From Microcoleus vaginatus WJT46-NPBG5 (GTDB lineage Bacteria > Cyanobacteriota > Cyanobacteriia > Cyanobacteriales > Oscillatoriaceae): 64,000 nucleotides of DNA. The translations under genes and the position numbers were made by a program. The notes below the pieces were generated by a model. That model was not told where the DNA came from, made no database searches, and saw nothing but the letters and a program-made list of their open reading frames with translations. The stretch is from assembly GCA_019359355.1 (NCBI GenBank), contig JAHHHM010000028.1, positions 26,053 through 90,052 on the forward strand, written 5' to 3'. Shown piece after piece: positions 39,131-48,167 of this stretch. Position 1 is the first letter of the stretch. Each line of letters starts with the position of its first letter.

Positions 39131-39497
39131 AGGCATCTGGCAAGTTAGCCATAGAAAGAAGACAGCTTCTTACCGGCTGCAAATTTCACGCTTCTGGATG
39201 TACTTAAGCCCACCCTAATCTCTAAGTTGCACGCCGTTTTGCACTTTGGCACCGGCTTGTTTACTTTGCAGCTTAAGCTTTGGTCATTACGCATATTTCT
39301 ATCTCTTGCCCTGACACCCAAATAATTGGGTTTTGATGAGCGTGAGAATTTTTGATTGCTTCCGTTCCTTGAGTGTGGTTTGTAAAGGTAAATCTATGTA
39401 AGAAGTAATTTTTTAAAATTTTGAACTGAGGAGATTTAAGCCTAGAGAGTTTTTTGTTTGTCTATGCTATTTTGATTTACGACGGTAAAATTCAACG

Positions 39498-39673
39498 GTG
39501 AATGAGAGCGAAATGTTCAGCAGTTCCAACTTTTACGAAATTACACTAACTCAATCCTCCGAGGGTACAGATCGGCGCAATCACAGGCACACAGCGCCAT
39601 TACAACGACTTATCAGTATGACGAAGGCACCGCATTCTCTGCCGCTTTTATTACTTTGGAAAAAGAAAAATAA
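39498..39673 (+). pseudogene. Small ORF broken by two frameshifts
   Basis: Frame 1 reads MNESEMFSSSNFYEITLTQS-SEGTDR from GTG 39498 (or ATG 39513). At about 39573 the protein-like reading moves to the next frame as GAITGTQRHYNDLSV, and at about 39616 to the third frame as YDEGTAFSAAFITLEKEK with a stop at 39671-39673. Joined, these give a continuous ~58-residue beta-strand-rich protein. Reading any single frame gives random tails. I do not know the family. A T-run hairpin at 39813-39843 could be its former terminator. Confidence 0.4.
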
Positions 39674-39812
39674 AATTTCTTTAGAGAAAGCAAAATTATG
39701 TCAGAACTGAGTGGAAGTCGAGATGCTTAGCAGTTTCCCGAACACCGCTCAAGAGCGTCAAAGCCTTGTAAGCACAGGTTGGGATATTTTGCTCTGACAA
39801 GAGTAATAAAAA

Positions 39813-39843
39813 ACAGCGGTTTAGCTTTCTCTGCTGTATTTTT
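39813..39843 (+). terminator. Terminator-like hairpin with T-run
   Basis: ACAGC (39813-39817) pairs with GCTGT (39833-39837) with weak extension inside, then A and a T6 run. It lies downstream of the frameshifted ORF and 124 bp before the PadR gene. Confidence 0.5.
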
Positions 39844-39966
39844 TGTGTGCTTTACTACACAGTTTTCTGATCGGGGTTTTGGGGGGGTTCATGGCAATAT
39901 TAAAGTTCACAGCAGCAATTAAGTGTTTGAATCATTGTCAGAGGGGAGATTCAAGGGGAGAAGCCG

Positions 39967-40311
39967 ATGAAAATTGAGGACGTTTATCAATTTTTTCGAG
40001 AGCCTCCCCCCATCTATTTGAATAAGGAACTGACGGTGTGTTATGTCTTGTCCATTTTGTTGCAGGGAGACTCCTGCGGTACACAACTGATTCAAAAGCT
40101 AGAGACGGAGTACCCAAATTACCGGCTGTCTGACACAGTGCTGTACAGCGCTCTCAAATTCCTAGAAGACGAAGGGGCGGTTTCGAGTTATTGGAAAAAA
40201 GTTGAAGGACGCGGACGCCCTAGGCGGATGTACTTAGTTTGTCCGAAGTGGCAGTCTCAGGCGAGGGAATTAGCCAGTCTTTGGCAGAAATACGCGGATG
40301 GGCAGATATAG
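39967..40311 (+). CDS. PadR-family transcriptional regulator
   Basis: 114 residues: a PadR winged helix (TVCYVLSILLQGDSCGTQLI through LSDTVLYSALKFLEDEGAVS) with the basic wing EGRGRPRRMYLV and a short C-terminal helix. GGGGAG lies 7 bases before the ATG. The cyanobacterial clock modulator Pex belongs to the same PadR fold, so a relation is possible but not shown. No divergent gene suggests a target. The next gene follows after 169 bp. Confidence 0.82.
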   Translation: MKIEDVYQFFREPPPIYLNKELTVCYVLSILLQGDSCGTQLIQKLETEYPNYRLSDTVLYSALKFLEDEGAVSSYWKKVEGRGRPRRMYLVCPKWQSQARELASLWQKYADGQI

Positions 40312-40480
40312 CGCCGTGATATTTAACCCATGAAATTCGTAGCCGGTGTTGTAGGCATGGGGTTTATCTCCCTTTTTTACGACAGGGATGCTGCCAGATG
40401 CCTCCACCGGGCTTTTTTCTCGTGCAGTTTATCTGCGTAACTTATAAACTTATGTAAAGTACGACAGTGTAATTGAGTTT

Positions 40481-41017
40481 ATGAATCCTCCGATTCTTTC
40501 ATCGACATTCCTGCTGACCTTGCTGTTGGCAGTTGGTTTGTTTTTCTTTATTCGAGCCTCTGTCAAAGACAGAACCGAGGAAGTCAAACTCTTTTCTGAG
40601 CAAGCAGAAGACTCTCTTTTAAGCGAATTGCGGCAGTATTTCTCCCAACGCGCCTACCGAGTGGCGGCAGTGGATGCGGCACAGAACCAAGTTACGTTTG
40701 AAGGATATGTCCGTCCGAGTTGGTTTTTGGCCATCTTTTTGACGCTACTGGCGGCAGTTGGCATTCTCTGTTTAGCGCTAATTTTGTCAGTCGTGTTTCC
40801 CCAAATCGGGCGCGTCTTTCTAGGATTGCTGCTTCTGGCACCGGCATCTGGATTTTTTTACTGGCAAAAAGCTGGGCGCACAGAAAAAGTGTCTGTGAAA
40901 GTTGAAACGGCTGCCGGCGTTGAACCGGGGATGCAAAGCGCGATTGCAATTAAAGCGCATCGAGATGAAATTGCCGAAATGCAGCGGGCTTTACCTTTAA
41001 AAATCGGTCGGGATTAA
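40481..41017 (+). CDS. Cofactor assembly of complex C subunit B (CCB2/CCB4-like)
   Basis: 178 residues. An N-terminal membrane helix (about 8-25, FLLTLLLAVGLFFFIRAS) with the start of a soluble segment DRTEEVKLFSEQAEDSLL is followed by a central domain and two further hydrophobic helices (about 83-105 and 108-125) and a short soluble end. The order and the R-A-S-V-K-D-R-T junction recall the cyanobacterial CCB family that helps attach heme c(i) to cytochrome b6 in the thylakoid. The assignment is from memory of the family pattern. sbcD starts 44 bp downstream. Confidence 0.65.
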   Translation: MNPPILSSTFLLTLLLAVGLFFFIRASVKDRTEEVKLFSEQAEDSLLSELRQYFSQRAYRVAAVDAAQNQVTFEGYVRPSWFLAIFLTLLAAVGILCLALILSVVFPQIGRVFLGLLLLAPASGFFYWQKAGRTEKVSVKVETAAGVEPGMQSAIAIKAHRDEIAEMQRALPLKIGRD

Positions 41018-41061
41018 CAGTCCGCTTGCCTTCTTTAGCCCCTAAAAAAGCTCCTCACATT

Positions 41062-42243
41062 ATGCGAATAATTCACACCGCTGATTGGCATCTCGGACGC
41101 CGGCTTAGAGGCATTGATCGCACGCCAGAAATTGCCGCCGCATTGCAACAAATTTTAAAACAGGCAATTGCGGAAGAGGTCGATGCTGTGCTAATTGCGG
41201 GAGATATTTTTGATGTCCCCAACCCGCCGGCGTATGCTGAACGAATTGCTTATCAATTTTTTTGCGCGTTGCAAGAAGCAGGCATTCCTGCCATTGCGAT
41301 TGCCGGCAATCATGACAGTCATGCCCGGATTGACAGTATTGCTCAACTGCTTTCGCTTGCCGGTGTTCGCGCTTTAGGCAAACCTCGCACGGCTGCGGAT
41401 GGCGGCAGTATGACGCTTAACACCAAGAGCGGTAAACTTTGTGTCGGAGCCATGCCGTTTGCTTCAGAACAACGGCTGCTGGATGCAGATGCTTTGTGGC
41501 ACGCTGATGATGTGGAGCGACGCCAAAGTTATCGAGAAATTGTGGCATATCTCCTCGAAGATTTAGCGAGTGATTTTAGGGATAATACTGTTAATGTTCT
41601 GATGGGACACATGAGCGTTGACGGTGCCAGAATTGCCCACTCAGAAGTTCCTTATTACACGCGAGATAAATATCTACTTTCATCACAAGCTTTGCCGGCA
41701 GCCGCTCAATATATGGCGCTTGGTCACATTCACATTCATCAGCGCATTGCTGCAAATTCCCCGGCTTATTATTCGGGTTCTCTGATTCAATTAGATTTTG
41801 GAGAAGCTGAGCAGCAAAAAGGATTTTGTCTGATTTCAGTTGAGCCTGGCTCTCAGCCCCAAGTCGAGTTTAAACCGTTACTAGCCCACAAGCCTTTAAA
41901 AGTGATTCAATGTCACATTGATGCGCTAGATGATACGTTAGAGACGCATCAGTATCATCCGGGATATTTAAAGGTAATTGTACAGATGGAGAGTCCTACT
42001 ATGGGACTGGCGGATCGCGTGCGACAAATCTGCCCGCAAGCGCTGTTAGTTGAACCACGCTATTTAGAAGTGCCGCAAGAACGCCAGAAAAGGGCGGTTA
42101 ATATTGACCCGAATCACTTTGAGCCGGCAGAGGAATTTTTCAACTATTATCAAAGCCGGCTGGGTTTAACACCTAAATCTTCAGTTTTGGAGGAATTTAA
42201 TAATTTGTATAACAAACAAAAAGAAACAAACCTGTCTAATTAA
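41062..42243 (+). CDS. sbcD: Exonuclease SbcD (Mre11-like)
   Basis: 393 residues from the ATG at 41062 (MRIIHTADWHLGRRLRG); a TTG 12 codons upstream is less likely. Metallophosphoesterase motifs in order: DWHLGR, AGDIFDVPNPP, AGNHDSHARI, MGHMSVDG and GHIHIHQR. SbcD is the nuclease subunit of the SbcCD complex that opens DNA hairpins and blocked ends with Mn2+. sbcC follows after 138 bp on the same strand, separated by a short run of CCCATGC-like heptamers. Confidence 0.95.
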   Translation: MRIIHTADWHLGRRLRGIDRTPEIAAALQQILKQAIAEEVDAVLIAGDIFDVPNPPAYAERIAYQFFCALQEAGIPAIAIAGNHDSHARIDSIAQLLSLAGVRALGKPRTAADGGSMTLNTKSGKLCVGAMPFASEQRLLDADALWHADDVERRQSYREIVAYLLEDLASDFRDNTVNVLMGHMSVDGARIAHSEVPYYTRDKYLLSSQALPAAAQYMALGHIHIHQRIAANSPAYYSGSLIQLDFGEAEQQKGFCLISVEPGSQPQVEFKPLLAHKPLKVIQCHIDALDDTLETHQYHPGYLKVIVQMESPTMGLADRVRQICPQALLVEPRYLEVPQERQKRAVNIDPNHFEPAEEFFNYYQSRLGLTPKSSVLEEFNNLYNKQKETNLSN

Positions 42244-42307
42244 TTGCTTGTTTCCAAGGCAGTATCCCAATTTTGCAGCAGGGCGTTAGCGCAACGTGCC
42301 CAATCCC

Positions 42308-42338
42308 TCATGCCCCATGCCCCATCCCCCATGCCCAA
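42308..42338. repeat. Short tandem heptamer tract (CCCATGC-like)
   Basis: About four imperfect copies of a CCCATGC/CCCCATG heptamer between sbcD and sbcC. Such short tandemly repeated heptamers (STRR) are known between genes of filamentous cyanobacteria. Confidence 0.6.
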
Positions 42339-42381
42339 CCTTACCTTTCCGAATGCGACTTGATATTAAATCTAAACCTTT

Positions 42382-45300
42382 ATGCGTCCCCTAGAACTTT
42401 TGCTCGAAGGATTTACCAGCTTTCGCCGTGAACAACGTCTAGATTTTTCAGAACTAGATTTATTCGCAATCACCGGCGCAACAGGTGCCGGTAAATCTTC
42501 CTTGCTAGATGCGATGACTTACGCGCTTTACGGCACAACCGCCCGTACAGGAAAACAAGTCAGCGATTTAGTTAGTCAGGGCGCAACCAATTTAAAAGTT
42601 CAACTGCGTTTTGCAGTGGGAGGATCGCAATATCGAGTGACGCGCCGGTGGCGATATCGCGCAAGTTCACCGGAAAATAAGGTGCTGTTGGAAGGGTGGC
42701 AAAATGGTGAATGGGAAACTTTAGGAACTAGCACGGTTGCGGTTCAAAAAACGCTAGAACAGATTTTAGGGATGGATTTCGACACCTTCACACGGGTGAT
42801 TGTCCTGCCTCAAGGCAAGTTTGATGAATTTCTCAAAGGTGACACAGCAAAACGCCGAGAAATCTTGCGATCTTTGGCGGGGTTTGAAATCTTTGAACGG
42901 ATGCGGAAGGAGGCGGCTGAGCTAGCAAAATTGCTCAAACAAGAGCGAGAAATGCTGGAACGCCGGCTTGCTGAATTGGATGCGCCGGCTCTCACCGAAG
43001 TGGATGAAAAGCAAGCGCAACTCACGCTTCTAGAGCAAGAGATGCCGGCATTTAATCAAGCGGTTTTAAACGCTCAGAAAGCCCTTGATGAATCCGAGCG
43101 GGTATTTACGCAAATCACGCGCTTGAAAGCGTTACAACAGCAACTCGCTAATCTAAATATTAAATCCCCTGAAATAGAAGCCTTGCAAGTGCGATTAGAT
43201 CGAGCGCAAGCTGCTAGTCAGTTAGAAAAAGATTGGGCTTTAGTGCAAGAGGCTCGTAGCTCATTTAAAAATGCTGAAAATACTGTTGGTACTGCATCCG
43301 TTTCTTTAAGCCAAGCCCAATCTAAACTCAGCGAACAACAGCAGCAACTTGAAGAAGTTCGAGCGTACAATCAGGCGGTATTGCCTCAACTTAAAGCCCG
43401 TGAAGACGCGCTTACGGCTGCGAAAGCTTATGAGGAGCAGCGCACTTTGCTTGCAAAAGAAGTAGCGATGGCACAAGCAACGCTAGAGGAAAAAACTCGT
43501 CTCCTACAGGCTGCACAAAAACAGATAAAAGCGACTGAAAGTAAGGTTAAAAATGCTAATCGGCAAATGGCAGAAGCAAGGGCAGTGCTTTCTCAGCACG
43601 CACCTGGAGGCGAACGGTTAGAACAGCTCAATAAAGTTGCTCCTTTACTGATAGAATATCAAGTGATAGAGCAACAGGTAAACACGCAGCAAAAACAGTT
43701 AGAAAAAATAACTCAAGATCGGGAAACGACTGAGCGAACTTACGAAGCTGCCGGCTTGAATTTAACAAAAGCTCAACAGAATTTACAAGCAATTCAAGGG
43801 GCGCTAGCAACTGCTGAGCAAGCGAATGCTGAAGCGGCGCTTCTGGATCGTGCGGCTGCCTTGCGGGTGCTGTTAAAACCTGGAGATCCTTGCCCCGTAT
43901 GCGGAAGTGAACATCCGGAATTGGAGAATTTGCCCCCAGTGCCGGCAGTCACAGTTGTAGATATCGCCCCCTTGCGAGGGCGTGAAACTGCGGCACAACG
44001 GGCACTACAAGAGGCTCAGATGGCTGCAACGAAAGCAGAAGCCGCACTAGAAGGGCATAAGCAAAAAGCGCTGGATTTGGCTCAGACGCTGGCTCAGACG
44101 CAGCATAGGATCGGCGCACTGCAGGAACAAATCAGTGCTGTGCTAGGGGTTGAGGAGTGGCAAGCCAAGGCGCTAACGCAGGAACAGGAGGCGCTTCAAA
44201 CCGGCGATGTCAAATACCGGCAGGCAGAGCAACAATTGCAAAAAGTGTCTGCTGAAGTGGAATCTGCACAACAAGCGCTACAGTTTGCCCAACAGACTGA
44301 GATAACGGCACAAACAGAATATCAAACCGCAACCGCAGAAGTCGAGCGCCGGCAGCAACAGTTACAATCTATTGCTGCCAAACTTTATGAACTGACAGAC
44401 AATCAGCCTTACGAAACTTTGGCAAGTAACTTAACACAACAGCAGCAAGAATTGGCGAGTCGGTTGAAAGTTGCAGAAAATGCTTATCAAACTGCTTATA
44501 ACAATTTTATTCAATTAGAAGAAAGAGCTAAGCAAGCAAATGTTGCCTTTGAGCGAGCCGGTGAAAAACAACAACAGTTGAATGCTGAGTGGCAAGAAAA
44601 ACTTTTAATTGCTAGTTTTACCGAAGAGACATTTTTAGCTGCCGGTGCCGGCACACAAGAACAATCTAAATGGGAGCTTGCGCTACGCGAACATCGGGAA
44701 TCTAAACTTCAGTTAGAAACCCGAATAAAAGATTTAACTGAAGTTATTGGAAATCGGATGGCAGATGAAGGGGAAATCGCAGAGCTTTCTAAGATGATCG
44801 CGCAATATCGAAGTGCTAAAGCTGCGGCTGAAGATAACGTTAAACAAGCGCAAAATCAGCGAGCAGAACTTTCAGCTTGGATTCAAGTCGCCGAACAAAA
44901 AATCGAAGAAACAGAAAGACTTCTCACCCAGCAATCAAATTTAGCAGAACACGAAGAAACCTATCACACCCTTGCCCAAAATCTTAAATCTAATGAATTT
45001 CAAGCGTATATTTTGGAGCATTTGGAAGATGAGTTAGTGACTCGCGCCACACTTTTGCTACGGGAACTCACAGAAAATCGTTACGCCCTAACGATTCAAG
45101 ATGGGGAATATTGGGTAGAAGATAACTGGAATGGCGGGGAACTCAGGCGCGTGCGAACCCTTTCTGGCGGTGAAACATTTGCCACTTCTTTATCAATGGC
45201 ATTAGCTTTATCAGAAAAGTTATCTCAAGGGGCGCAACTAGGCAGTCTATTTCTGGATGAGGGATTTGGGACTTTGGATGGAGAAACTTTGGAAACGGTG

Positions 45301-45444
45301 ACGCAAATTTTAGAATCTTTGCGGCAGCAATCACGGTTAATTGGAGTGATTACCCATGTTCGAGCGTTGGCAGAAAGATTACCCACTCAAATCAAGGTTT
45401 ATAAGTCTCCGCAAGGCTCCCGAATTGAAGTTGAGACACAATAA
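42382..45444 (+). CDS. sbcC: Exonuclease SbcC (Rad50-like ATPase)
   Basis: 1020 residues. Walker A GATGAGKSSL at 32-39, long antiparallel coiled coils either side of the zinc hook CPVC (Cys 504 and 507, in GDPCPVCGSEHPEL), signature LSGGETFATSLSMALALSE and Walker B LGSLFLDEGFGTLD near the C-terminus. The Q-loop region is FTRVIVLPQGKFDEFLKGD. It forms the ATP-driven clamp of SbcCD with the preceding gene product. It ends 136 bp before the end of the convergent Omp85 gene. Confidence 0.96.
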   Translation: MRPLELLLEGFTSFRREQRLDFSELDLFAITGATGAGKSSLLDAMTYALYGTTARTGKQVSDLVSQGATNLKVQLRFAVGGSQYRVTRRWRYRASSPENKVLLEGWQNGEWETLGTSTVAVQKTLEQILGMDFDTFTRVIVLPQGKFDEFLKGDTAKRREILRSLAGFEIFERMRKEAAELAKLLKQEREMLERRLAELDAPALTEVDEKQAQLTLLEQEMPAFNQAVLNAQKALDESERVFTQITRLKALQQQLANLNIKSPEIEALQVRLDRAQAASQLEKDWALVQEARSSFKNAENTVGTASVSLSQAQSKLSEQQQQLEEVRAYNQAVLPQLKAREDALTAAKAYEEQRTLLAKEVAMAQATLEEKTRLLQAAQKQIKATESKVKNANRQMAEARAVLSQHAPGGERLEQLNKVAPLLIEYQVIEQQVNTQQKQLEKITQDRETTERTYEAAGLNLTKAQQNLQAIQGALATAEQANAEAALLDRAAALRVLLKPGDPCPVCGSEHPELENLPPVPAVTVVDIAPLRGRETAAQRALQEAQMAATKAEAALEGHKQKALDLAQTLAQTQHRIGALQEQISAVLGVEEWQAKALTQEQEALQTGDVKYRQAEQQLQKVSAEVESAQQALQFAQQTEITAQTEYQTATAEVERRQQQLQSIAAKLYELTDNQPYETLASNLTQQQQELASRLKVAENAYQTAYNNFIQLEERAKQANVAFERAGEKQQQLNAEWQEKLLIASFTEETFLAAGAGTQEQSKWELALREHRESKLQLETRIKDLTEVIGNRMADEGEIAELSKMIAQYRSAKAAAEDNVKQAQNQRAELSAWIQVAEQKIEETERLLTQQSNLAEHEETYHTLAQNLKSNEFQAYILEHLEDELVTRATLLLRELTENRYALTIQDGEYWVEDNWNGGELRRVRTLSGGETFATSLSMALALSEKLSQGAQLGSLFLDEGFGTLDGETLETVTQILESLRQQSRLIGVITHVRALAERLPTQIKVYKSPQGSRIEVETQ

Positions 45445-45451
45445 TGATATT

Positions 45452-45486
45452 ACCTTAAATCTCAAATCTCACCTACAATTTAAGGT
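45452..45486. terminator. Hairpin between convergent sbcC and Omp85 gene
   Basis: Perfect 9-bp stem ACCTTAAAT/ATTTAAGGT with a 17-base loop, 7 bp after the sbcC stop. It could serve sbcC. Confidence 0.5.
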
Positions 45487-45579
45487 GCGGGCTAATCACT
45501 AAAATCCCTAAAAGTGGGCTAAACGTTTATTTCTAGAGATTATATAAAAGTACGGCTTCAAATTTTTAAAAGGTAGTTG

Positions 45580-47196
45580 TTAAAATCGCTGCCCGGTTGT
45601 CAATTCAATCCGGCTTTCTCCGCGCTCGTTAATTGCATAATCAAGCCGGAGCAATCCCAAAGGCGATTTTACCCGTAAGCCAAAGCCGTATCCAAAACCG
45701 CTTCCAGGCTTATTCCGCAATACACCCGGCTCGCCCAACACTGTATCACCTGAACCTAAATCAGAGGCAAAATCAGCAAACAAAACGCCCCCCACCGGCG
45801 AAATAATTGGGAAACGATACTCCATAACGCCTAGTACAAAACTACGACCACTGCCGATATCTCCAAACTCATAACCCCGCACGGAATTCAAACCGCCCAG
45901 ATTAAACGCCTCGGCGGGTGGCAAATCTCCGATTACTGTACCGGCTTGCAAATTAAATGCAAATAATTCTTGTAACTCGTTTGGCAAATCTGCCGACGCA
46001 CCCCCGCCAACCAACTGGATCGGCACATACTGAAGATAATTCGCCTTGAGCCGGTTGAGAAAAATATTACCCGCTCCAATTGGCAACGACTGCTCCATAC
46101 TCAAACTTAGCAGAGATCCTTCAGTTGGATAAGATCGCCGGTTTCGCTCGTCTCTCACGACCCCCAAAGACAGTGTCACCAGCTCATCAATGCCGGTGCC
46201 GCTAACACTCAGCGGAGTGCCAAATTCATCCACCGGCGCAAGATTCCAGTTTTTATCGCGAATACTAATGCGAGTGTAATTCAATCCCAGCGCCGCATCC
46301 CATTCATTAAAAGACTTCAGCAGCGCCACGCTGCCACCAAAACGTCCCTCGCGGATGGAGTTACCATTCGGCAAGTCAATGCCTTCATTAAATGTGTTGG
46401 AAAAGCCCCGTTGCCGAAACCCTTCAATTCTGAAGCCTAAACGATTGGGCGTCATGGCGCGGTAAGGATCGATAAAGCGCAAACTATATTGCAAGTCTCG
46501 ATCGCTTGCCTGCACCCTCGCCCGAAACGCCTGGTTAATCCCACCAATATTTCTATCTTGATAGCTGAGCGCTCCGTAAGTTCCAATATCCTCATCACGT
46601 CCAAAACTCGGCGTAACGGAACGGGAACGGCCCTCTTTGAGTTCATAGACAAGCTCAACACCGGCAGCACTCTGGGAACGAGAAACTCTCACCTCGTTAA
46701 ATAAATCCATGCGCCTGAGCCGGCGCAAGTCTGACTCCAGCACATCTTCACGAAACACCTCACCGGGCTGGAGTTCTAACTCAGCAAGAATAAAATCTGC
46801 TTGGGTACGACCGGCAACTAACTGACCATCCTCCTCAATCGTCTCACCCTTTTTATTCAAAAAACGGATCTTGATATCTGTAACAATTTGCTGATTTACC
46901 CCACCGGCTTTTTTTGGCAGCCAGGGAGAAGGGGAGAGGATTTCACCGGCAGCGAGGGAGAAGGAACTATCGTTAACTGCCGACGGCTTGAGTAACTGAG
47001 CTTCTGAGAGGGGTTTGATACAAGAGGGGGGGATCTGATTCTGTGCCGGTGTATCCCGAAGCGGGATCGCCAGCTTCTTGGCTAGACAGTTAAGCCGGGG
47101 ATTGTCTAAATCAAAGCCCCAGGCATAAGCTTTTTGAGTTAGCTCAACGGCAGCTAGCGTCACCAAAGTCAAAATGGCAACCGAACGAAGACTCAT
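45580..47196 (-). CDS. Omp85/BamA-family outer-membrane protein with one visible POTRA
   Basis: 538 residues from the ATG at 47196 (a GTG seven codons upstream is also open). Signal peptide to about AYA-WG (residue 25), a ~75-residue linker, one POTRA-like domain (about 105-175: VTDIKIRFLNKKGETI and LRRLRRMDLFNEVRV), then a 16-strand-type barrel with the Omp85 loop motif NSVRGYEFG and the terminal strand ending RIELTTGQRF with C-terminal Phe. BamA-like proteins insert or translocate outer-membrane proteins; cyanobacterial BamA normally has three POTRA domains. The short form may be a TamA/TpsB-like or lipid-related paralogue. It is 9.6 kb from the TPS exoproteins, so pairing with them is only possible, not shown. 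Confidence 0.82.
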   Translation of the reverse strand: MSLRSVAILTLVTLAAVELTQKAYAWGFDLDNPRLNCLAKKLAIPLRDTPAQNQIPPSCIKPLSEAQLLKPSAVNDSSFSLAAGEILSPSPWLPKKAGGVNQQIVTDIKIRFLNKKGETIEEDGQLVAGRTQADFILAELELQPGEVFREDVLESDLRRLRRMDLFNEVRVSRSQSAAGVELVYELKEGRSRSVTPSFGRDEDIGTYGALSYQDRNIGGINQAFRARVQASDRDLQYSLRFIDPYRAMTPNRLGFRIEGFRQRGFSNTFNEGIDLPNGNSIREGRFGGSVALLKSFNEWDAALGLNYTRISIRDKNWNLAPVDEFGTPLSVSGTGIDELVTLSLGVVRDERNRRSYPTEGSLLSLSMEQSLPIGAGNIFLNRLKANYLQYVPIQLVGGGASADLPNELQELFAFNLQAGTVIGDLPPAEAFNLGGLNSVRGYEFGDIGSGRSFVLGVMEYRFPIISPVGGVLFADFASDLGSGDTVLGEPGVLRNKPGSGFGYGFGLRVKSPLGLLRLDYAINERGESRIELTTGQRF

Positions 47197-47499
47197 ATCA
47201 GTAAAGTTTGACAGCACCCAATCACTCGAAAAAAGTTGGCAGACGTTTAAAACCGGGGTAGTCTTTTGTTAGATCAGGCAAATAATACTTGGGAATAGAG
47301 CGTAGGTCACGCTTAATTAGGAATTTTTGCTTGCCCTCCCCCATGCTTCAGAAGTTTATACTGAGTTGCGTTCAAACTTGTAGCGGGATTGGCGTATCTC
47401 CTGGCTATGAAGGAACTGCTGCGCCAATAGAGAAGCTGCGCCTACCTGACGGTATGCGTTCGCCCCTATTTTGAAGGGAACCGCTCAACTTAGATAAGC

Positions 47500-47529
47500 A
47501 AAAAAAATCAGAGCTAGAAAGCTCCGATT
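47500..47529 (-). terminator. Rho-independent terminator of the small minus-strand gene
   Basis: On the minus strand AATCGGAGC pairs with GCTCTGATT (one G-T pair) around a 6-base loop and runs into T8. It lies 50 bp beyond the stop of the 66-aa ORF. The rest of the spacer 47197-47499 includes a 7-bp inverted repeat ATTGGCG/CGCCAAT (47388-47428) and no gene. Confidence 0.75.
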
Positions 47530-47579
47530 GTCCCACAACACACTTGCTGAAATATTGCAAATATTCTTATTAAAACAAT

Positions 47580-47780
47580 TTAAAGAGGCTGGCGAGAAAC
47601 CAACTTTTCAAAATTAGCCTGGGTTTGCTGCAAAAGCAACTCTCGGCTATCCACCGCCTGAGTAAGAGTCGGAACCAAATTCCGGGCCTGTAAAGTCATG
47701 TGAAGCTGCAGGTGAGCCACGTACTCACCGATATCTTCCCGAAGTAAACAGCTGGGGTATTGAGGCAGATGCGAATTCAA
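47580..47780 (-). CDS. Small protein of unknown function (66 aa)
   Basis: 66 residues from a TTG at 47780, chosen because GAGAGGAAA lies 7 bases upstream. The sequence MNSHLPQYPSCLLREDIGEY is followed by a mostly helical region (YVAHLQLHMTLQARNLVPTL) and a polar end. No known motif. The good terminator downstream and ribosome-binding site argue that the gene is expressed; family unknown. Confidence 0.5.
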   Translation of the reverse strand: MNSHLPQYPSCLLREDIGEYVAHLQLHMTLQARNLVPTLTQAVDSRELLLQQTQANFEKLVSRQPL

Positions 47781-47962
47781 AGTGTTTTCCTCTCTTATTC
47801 TGCGCCATTTCCAACAATGATAAAAGTTATCATGTCGGTTTCGCTTTCTTTTAATTTCGCAATGAAGCTTAACGCTTTTTGGAGGTCAAGATTAAGAAAT
47901 GTGTAGTGACTTGCGGTGCGGATTTATAGGGAAAGCGGCTTGCCGGTGCTCCTAGGAGAACA

Positions 47963-48167
47963 ATGACTCAACCCGTCACCGGCTCCTTTATACTGGAGCG
48001 CATGCGACCTGAAGACGCCGTTGATACAGTGGAGAAAGACATCCACCGACTGCAACTGCCGGCAGATGGTGATAAAAGGCGAACCGTGGCACAGCCCAAA
48101 CACCACCAGAGAAATTGCCGGTGATCAACTAGCGATTCTCCCAAGTGCCAGTTACGAGCTGCTCTAG
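47963..48167 (+). pseudogene. Small ORF with a single frameshift in an A-run
   Basis: After AGGAG at 47953-47957, ATG 47963 starts MTQPVTGSFILERMRPEDAV and continues to HRLQLPADGD. At the AAAA run (48074-48077) the original frame turns to basic random residues and stops at 48124, while the other frame continues as KGEPWHSPNTTREIAGDQLA and ends ASYELL with stop at 48165-48167. Removing one A joins both into a 67-residue protein. Either a mutation, a sequencing error or a programmed slip. Family not recognised. The surrounding spacer (47781-47962, 48168-48708) holds a CCCCC/GGGGG hairpin near 48255-48290 but no other gene. Confidence 0.45.
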
